Below, piece after piece: positions 57,640 to 64,000 of a stretch of 64,000 nt of DNA. Source of the DNA: Micrasema longulum (Eukaryota > Arthropoda > Insecta > Trichoptera > Brachycentridae); assembly GCA_022494885.1 (NCBI GenBank), contig JAGVSM010000193.1:1-64000 (forward strand), given 5' to 3'. Made by a program: the position numbers and the translations under genes. The notes below the pieces were generated by a model. It was given only the letters and a program-made list of their open reading frames with translations. It did no database searches and was not told where the DNA came from. Each line of letters starts with the position of its first letter. Positions within the stretch are counted from its first letter, which is position 1.

Positions 57640-58675
57640 TACCATCACGCCATTTCCCCATAAGGGTAGGCAGAGAGAATGGACCGCCACACACGTCTAT
57701 CCTGGTATACATTCCTAGCTTCTTCCACATTCATACATCTTGTCATGCATGCCCTTCGGTTTTGTCTGCTTTTGACATGGCCAGACTTTAGATTTTGGTT
57801 TATCTGATCATGCCACGTCTTCCTTGGTCGTCCTCGTCTAACGTTGCCGTTCATTTTTGCCATATATACTTGTTTTACCATTCTCTCGTCGTCCATTCGT
57901 TCTACGTGACCAAACCATCTCAGAGACCCTTTATATTATACTTGTCTCAGATTTACACTCTCGCCTGATTTCATCATTCGTAACCCTGTCATACATGGCT
58001 AGACTCCCATATTCCCTTCTCAAAAAGATATTCCTTTCATATATTTGTTGGAATATTGGTCTCGTTATTATTCATGTCGGCCTCGTGGTGTAATGCTCAG
58101 CGCGTTTGCTTTCAATGCAAGAGGTCTCGGGTTCTATTCCCGACATGGTCGATATGAAATATGTACATTTTTTAAAATAGTGTTTTCACACTAGAATATT
58201 TCATAGTCCCTGGACTGGTACCTGAACCCTAAGACTGAGAAGACGTCTCACGTTACCGTTCATTTTCGCCATATATACTGGTTTTACCATTCTTTCGTCG
58301 TCCATTCGTTCTACGTGACCAAACAATCTCAGAGACCCTTTCTTAATCTTATCAATTATACTTGACTCAGATTTACACTCTCGCCTGATTTCATCATTCG
58401 TAACCCTGTCATACATTGATTTCCCAAACATTCGTCTAAGAGAACGCATTTCAACCGCGTTCACTCGGCTTTCATCCTTCCTCTGCCAGTTCCATGTTTC
58501 ACTTCCATACATAAGTGTTTTATAAATTTTTAGGGTATTTATATCTTTAAACATTTTAGTGACTCTAGTGACAAAACCTAATAATTTGAATGCATCACCC
58601 GTAATAAAAGTAATCTTTAGTTTTGGTGTACCGCGAATTTCCTTACGATCAAAAGTGCTCCTTGACATCAAAAAG
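57640..58675 (-). mobile_element. Two overlapping RTE-like LINE 3' fragments split by a SINE
   Basis: Minus-strand 58671-58250 reads [40 protein letters not shown] and KKGSLRLFGHVERMDDERMV. Minus-strand 57896-57645 reads [20 protein letters not shown]. The segment 57838-57990 duplicates 58250-58412 (GTCGTCCATTCGTTCTACGT in both). This means two insertions or a local duplication. Confidence 0.8.
58078..58245 (+). repeat. tRNA-headed SINE inside LINE sequence
   Basis: Head GGCCTCGTGGTGTAATGCTC, B-box region TCTCGGGTTCTATTCCCG, body ACACTAGAATATTTCATAGT. Same family as the inverted pair at 27935-28200. Confidence 0.75.
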
Positions 58676-58779
58676 GTTTAGAACCACTGGACTAATTTTT
58701 TGTAATTTGACCTCTCGTTCTCTAAATTTGGAAAAAAAATTGTCACAACCGAACATCAACAATATTTGAGCCAAATGTT

Positions 58780-58973
58780 TATAGACCGACAGATCTAAAT
58801 TTATTGCACCAGATATAAATAACATTTTGGACAAGGGATGTGTGAGTCTAGGCATTTGCAGAGCTTCTACCTGCCATTTTAGGGAAGGAAATGTTTCCAC
58901 AGTAAGTACAGGCATTCGCACAGCTTATGACCCGTCGTTGGCTGTAAAAGAGCCACTTAAACCAGCCAATGGC
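58780..58973 (+). repeat. R-family repeat piece
   Basis: GAGCCACTTAAACCAGCCAA at 58950-58970 and GTCTAGGCATTTGCAGAGCT near 58850, cut off where the inverted-repeat element begins. Confidence 0.55.
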
Positions 58974-59682
58974 ACATAAAATCATGATGTATCAAAGTAA
59001 CCCCACTCCAAAGGGTTGACTTTGATCACCAAGTCTTTATTATTTTCTCGCTCACACAACATAATAATTTCTCATTTAAAAATAATATTTTTGTTTATCT
59101 TATTTTTTAAAACAGTTTTTTTCATGTGTTTTGTATGAAAACACACGATTGGCTGGTTTAAGTGGCCCTTTCCAGCCAACAACAGGTCATAAGCGGTGCG
59201 AATGCCTAGACTTACTGTGTAAAAATTTCCTTCCCTAAAATGTGTAACGGCCACTTAAACCAGCCAACGGCAGGTCATATAGGGGGTGAGATCTAGGTTT
59301 TTGTCTACAGACGTTTGGACAAATTCGAAATATTATTTAAAGAACACCTTTTACAAAGTCCGTTTTCTTTTATTTAATAGAATATTAAAATTGTAAATAT
59401 TATAATTATTTTAATATATGAAATAAAAATGTTACAAAAATTTAAGTATGTCTTTTATTCAACAATATTTTGAATGCGTTATGTTAACTGCTTCAGGGGT
59501 GGTATCGATGCTAGAGTGCGAGAGTAACACACGAGAAAAACTGTTATAAAAATTAAGATAAATAAAAATATTATTTTTAAATGAGAAAGTATGATGTTGT
59601 GCGAGCGAGAAAATAATAAAGACCCGGTGATGAAAGTCAACCCTTTGGAATGGGGTTACTTTGATACATCATGATTTTATGT
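58974..59682. mobile_element. 709-bp element with about 145-bp terminal inverted repeats
   Basis: Both ends begin ACATAAAATCATGATGTATC and AAAGTAACCCCA, and run through TCTTTATTATTTTCTCGCTC, ACAACAT and TTTAAAAATAATATTTTT with roughly ten mismatches. The interior (59150-59340) is R-family sequence. No transposase is present. Confidence 0.85.
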
Positions 59683-59749
59683 GTTTGTTTTGAATATTTT
59701 TTAAATTTATTTTTTTGTTTATCTAGATAAAAAATATAAGTATACAATA

Positions 59750-59935
59750 TTACTGCTAAATACTCCGTGTGTGAGTCAAGCGTCTCGACCACTACACCAC
59801 GAAGACCGCCAAATCCATGGGCAGTTTTGTTATTTATCTATTGTCTCGAAAAATGTGTAACAGTTTATTTGAGGCATTAGTCCCAACTCCGTGCGACTAA
59901 AAGTTAGTGCTGTGTTGAGTTGGGACAAGTAATCA
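59750..59935 (-). repeat. SINE remnant with GTCCCAACTC module
   Basis: Antisense tRNA-like GTGAGTCAAGCGTCTCGACC and ACTACACCACGAAGACCGCC, then GTCCCAACTCCG...GAGTTGGGAC. The last module recurs at 62800-62870. Confidence 0.5.
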
Positions 59936-60613
59936 GTTAACACAGATATACGAGTATATCACCCCAAATGTTATGTATTTGGCCTGGGCCGATTACAATA
60001 CTTACATGAACAAACATACATACAAGAAACTGAACAAAAATATCATAAAACTATGTAGCAAAGACAAACAAGGGCAATAAAATAATGCTATAGAATAATA
60101 TATATACATATACACAATCAACATACAATACACTGTTTTTTATGAAACTATCATGTATTATTTACTGCACTACATAATTTTATTCACTACATTTATCATA
60201 AACTTAGCAATCTTTAATAAATGTATTTAACTAAATTTAGGTTCTGATCTTTAAGTCAGCTTTGCCTGGAATATTCAATGGGTTAAAACTTAAACTTTGT
60301 CGCAAAGACAAACAAGGGCAATAAAATAATGCTAAAGAATAATATATATACACATACACAATGAGAATACAAGAATACAAGAAACATACAAGAAACTGTA
60401 TTTTTATGAAACTATCATGTTTTATTTACTGCACTACGTAATTTTTATTTATACATATATAATAAACTTGGCACACTTGAATAAATTTATTTAACTAAAT
60501 TTAGGTTCTGGAATATTCAATGCGTTCAAATATTTATGTTGCTGTGCTATGAGTTTTAAAATCGAGTTAATAAAATAAACGAGGTCTTCTACACTAATCT
60601 CGCTTTTAAATTG
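59936..60613. repeat. Local duplication, unit A/B
   Basis: Contains two related blocks: 59971-60297 and 60298-60613, both with GCAAAGACAAACAAGGGCAA and AACTATCATGT. The start (GTTAACACAGATATACGAGT) and end (AATCTCGCTTTTAAATTGGT) match 61256-61685. The core is the 3' UTR of the LINE at 10430-11007. Confidence 0.8.
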
Positions 60614-61255
60614 GTATTAAATACTTGCGCAGAGTTGTTTTACCTTTATTTTTATGTATATGCAAATATATATAGTATTACATTTCATTTTTACTGTCTT
60701 TAACAGATTCCTTAAAATTAGATATTATATCCTATAGTCCTTAAAATCGGGCTTGAATAAAATGACAGCTGCCAAACTAATGTCAATAGTGATGGAAAAT
60801 TACTGATCGTGTACCGATCAAATCAATTTTATCAGTTTTTTCATGCAATCATGAAACTCTGTTTCCGAAAAATGATATAAAAACGCAAAGACAAGCCCTA
60901 TTGTAGTGTATTTAAAACAATTATTCACCAATAAGACATTTATACTTTTTTCATAAACAACATCAAATGAATTATTTTTTATTCGATCAATTTGTCCATC
61001 TCAACGTTTTTGCAAAATGATGTAACCTTGAGAACGTTGTTAATAATTAGGTTTATTTGAGTTTTAAAGCTGATTTTATATATTTATATTGATTTATGTG
61101 TCAAGCATTGTATTAAAAAAAAATTATTAACATGCCAGATACGAATGATTTTTCGTGTGTCAATATAAATAACTTCTTAGACGTTGCTACAAAGTTATAT
61201 CGTCACTTTTGCTGATAAATGTCACTCTAATCAAGCTGTATTTTAAGAAATATAG
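60614..61255. other. AT-rich spacer, nothing recognised
   Basis: No frame, tRNA-like box or inverted end recognised. Confidence 0.5.
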
Positions 61256-61685
61256 TTAACACAGAGTATATCACCCCAAACGTTATATATTTGGCCTGGG
61301 CCGATTACAATACTTACATGAACAAACATACATACAAGAAACTAAAGAAAAATAACATTAAACTATGTCGCAAAGACAAACAAGGGCAATAAAATAATGC
61401 TATAGAATAATATATATACACATACACAATGAGTATACAAGAATACAAGAAACATACAAGAAACTGTTTTTTTATGAAACTATCATGTTTTATTTACTGC
61501 ACTACGCAATTTTTATTTATACATATATAATAAACTTGGCACACTTGAATAAATTTATTTAACTAAATTTAGGTTCTGGAATATTCAATGCGTTCAAATA
61601 TTTATGTTGCTGTGCTATGAGTTTTAAAATCGAGGTAATAAAATAAACGCGGTCTTCTACACTAATCTCGCTTTTAAATTGGTAT
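61256..61685. repeat. Local duplication, unit C
   Basis: Starts like block A (GTTAACACAGAGTATATCAC, TTTGGCCTGGGCCGATTACA) and ends like block B (TTCAATGCGTTCAAATATTT, GGTCTTCTACACTAATCTCG). This is as if the middle of A+B had been deleted, or B had arisen from part of A. Confidence 0.8.
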
Positions 61686-62524
61686 AAAGGTCATTATTTT
61701 ATGTACTTTAATAGAAAAAAAAAAATATTGCTAAATGAATTATTTTACAATTTTTTAATTTTTTTTTTTTATTTTATTTATTTAATCCAATATAAAATAC
61801 AATATAAATACATAATTAACAAAAATGTCTATACAATAGGTAGGTACATTCAATATATATATATTTTTATGGATATAGCCACTCCACTGGCCCACAGGCA
61901 CGTTCCGGAGTGTCAGTGTATTTTTTATTCATACATAATTGTACATAATTTCACATCAATTGTGTAAAAATTTAAAAGAAATAAAAAAAAAAAATAAAAA
62001 TTAAAACATATCTACATCAATAACAATTTTCAATAACTATTTTTGATAATAAATAATCTATGAAAAAAAATGACAAATTAACTAGTGATTTACGATGTAT
62101 ATTGTTGAATCAAATAAAGCATTTATAAAAAACGTGAAAAAACTGTTTAAAATATTCACAATATAAAAAAGACAAGAAAAGCACAAAAAAAATATCAATA
62201 ATCCTTAAATCTAATAATAATTTAAAGGTCTGACATACTGCTGTCTTCTGCTTGTCTGTAATTGATTTCGCCATCCCTGATGATGCGATGCACCCACTCA
62301 CTTTCTTTAGTAACTATTTTTAATAAATCGCGCCCGGAATAAATTAATAATTATTTTTATAACACAAATTAATCAAAAATAGCAAAGAGTAATTATTTTT
62401 TACTGTCACTTTTATTAAACCGACATTTTGATTTTTAATTTCAATCAAATCGAACCAACACTCACTTTGAACACTCCCGAGATTTAAAAATAATTATTAT
62501 TGTGCAAAATTTAAAAAAAACGCC
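61686..62524. other. AT-rich spacer with a possible LINE 3' UTR
   Basis: Bases 61745-61990 (T-run, AATACAATATAAATACATAA, GCCACTCCACTGGCCCACAG) resemble the non-coding 3' ends at 18740 and 43860. No protein evidence. Confidence 0.35.
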
Positions 62525-62660
62525 AGAATTATCTTTGGCAGGGCATGTGGTGAATGCCTAAGACGTTTGCTAAACGTACTGAATTTTCGGGTTCGATTTT
62601 GAGCCAGGTCACGATTACATTTCTTTAAGCCTGGGTGTTAGCATTTACAAACCGCTCCCG
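62525..62660 (+). repeat. tRNA-headed SINE
   Basis: GGCAGGGCATGTGGTGAATG, box B GGTTCGATTTTGAGCC, and TTTAAGCCTGGGTGTTAG. Confidence 0.6.
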
Positions 62661-62924
62661 AAAATAAATGTACTTTATTTTTAAAACAATATTTTTAGAA
62701 AACGCGAGGGGGCAATTATTTTTATTTTTACTGATTAAACCGATTTAAGTTTGTTTTACTATTAATTACACTTTGTTACACTCGACATTGGATAAGTTCC
62801 AATTCGGCCCATCTCGACACAGGACTGTTAGTCCCGTGGAGTTGGGACTTATGTCTCAAATAATGTACAATACTTATGTACGTAAATAAATAATTCAAAT
62901 AACAAAATCGCCGATTTGGCGGAT

Positions 62925-63000
62925 AACGTGGTCTAACGGCTAAGACGATGCCTCATTCACGTTTGTGTATTCGGGGTTCGATTCCCGATTCTTTAAAACA
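62925..63000 (+). repeat. tRNA-like SINE head
   Basis: Box A-like GTGGTCTAACGGCTAAGACG and box B GGTTCGATTCC within CGGGGTTCGATTCCCG. The acceptor stem does not pair, so it is not called as a tRNA gene. Confidence 0.55.
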
Positions 63001-64000
63001 GTAGGATTGTTACAATTATTAACACGACACTTCTCACTTCACTTACTAACACAAAAAAAAACATTTTTAAAACGGTCGGATGTTACGCTGGATTTTAATA
63101 GTAAAATTTGAACAATTTATTTTTAAAGAGAAAAATTGCCACCCCAGTACACCACTTTTTGTACGAACATCAGCAACCATATGCTTATTATTATTAAATG
63201 AATAAAAAAAATATTCGCTAAACCACCAACTTTTTGTTAAAAAACTTTTTCAAAATACGGTATTTTTACACGCGTGCGACGCGATCGAATTTTCGAGAAG
63301 AACTGACCACAAATTACAATCTTTGTATGAAAATGTTTTTTCTCTGACTTTATTTCTTACCTTTTCGCACTATCTCCCTCTAATATCTGTCAAAAAAAAA
63401 TAAAAACATAAACTCGACAGCCATAAATCAAAAAAAAAAAAAATGAAATCTCAAATGTCAAAATGAAACGCTCTAAACAAAGGTTTAATTACGTTTTATC
63501 AATTACTTAAAATTGAATTTATTAGTATTATTCTTTCACAATATGGGTTGGTGTGCGTATTTAATACCCCTTTCCTTAAGTTATTTCATTTTTGCCTTTT
63601 TTCAATTGAATTTATGAATGAAAAATGCTTTATTACGTTAGTAAAATTGATATATTACAATTTATTTTTTAAAATACATTATATGGAGCAAACACAATTG
63701 TCATTCAATGTTTATTTTATATTAAAGAAAAGGTTCCATAATTAATTGTTCAGTAATTCGGTAAAACAGCGGTGATCTAATTAAATCATAAAAAATAATT
63801 ATTAACACAGATTGACATTCGCAGGGTTCACTGTTTGAGAATCACCGGGATTCTGTTTGCACTTGAAGGATGAGATTTACGACCGCGCACCGGAATTCGA
63901 CAAAGGGACAAATATCTGGTGTTAAGATTATGCTCGGGCATGGAAGGTTGATAAAACTTCCTAGCAAATCAAGTACGGAAGGGCTCAAATAAAAGCGCAC
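63001..64000. other. Right edge, nothing assigned
   Basis: AT-rich to about 63820. Bases 63825-64000 are noticeably less AT-rich (GCAGGGTTCACTGTTTGAGA, GACCGCGCACCGGAATTCGA) and may be the start of another repeat running off the window. I do not recognise it. Confidence 0.4.

Noticed and set aside
58974..59682. Endogenous virus with inverted terminal repeats (parvovirus-like)
   Set aside because: The long inverted ends resemble such genomes, but the interior is short, non-coding R-family repeat sequence with no Rep or capsid frame.

Overview
This is nuclear DNA of an arthropod, almost certainly an insect. It holds three conserved housekeeping genes with many short GC-richer exons, set in AT-rich introns and spacers crowded with transposable-element (TE) debris. 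The frequent TAGGTACCTA-type words and the many tRNA-headed SINEs would fit a moth or butterfly, but the order is inference only.

Layout. (1) 1-5451, minus strand: the 5' part of a Ty3/gypsy LTR retrotransposon of CsRn1 type. It has an LTR, a tRNA-Trp-like primer site, an unusually long leader, gag, a -1 frameshift site, and a pol broken by one stop and one frameshift; it runs off the left edge. (2) 5988-13038, plus strand: the last six coding exons of GMPPA (GDP-mannose pyrophosphorylase alpha/regulatory subunit). Its 5' exons lie left of the window, so the retrotransposon appears to sit in a GMPPA intron. (3) 13039-20613: spacer with TE debris, probably holding an unseen OPLAH 5' UTR exon. 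(4) 20614-44794, plus strand: a complete OPLAH (ATP-dependent 5-oxoprolinase), 25 coding exons and 1296 codons by my splicing. (5) 46400-53691, minus strand: a complete PPP2R3C (PP2A B''-gamma/G5PR subunit), 7 coding exons and 439 codons, convergent with OPLAH. (6) 53692-64000: no recognisable host gene. It holds a Helitron-like element with a nested pogo element, LINE tails, SINEs, a large inverted-repeat element and a local duplication.

The three genes are unrelated in pathway (nucleotide-sugar synthesis, glutathione recycling, phosphatase regulation). Nothing suggests an operon or a functional cluster; they are neighbours.

The TE landscape is the more informative part. Families occurring several times in the window include a long-TIR family here called R (about a dozen copies), a GAGGAAGTTC-ended MITE, at least three LINE 3'-end families, several tRNA-headed SINE families, two pogo-type elements, a hAT MITE with an 8-bp target duplication and a Tc1/mariner-type MITE with TA duplications. 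Many TE ends lie within about 10-60 bp of OPLAH and PPP2R3C splice sites. I saw no CRISPR array, rRNA, credible functional tRNA gene or novel multi-gene system.
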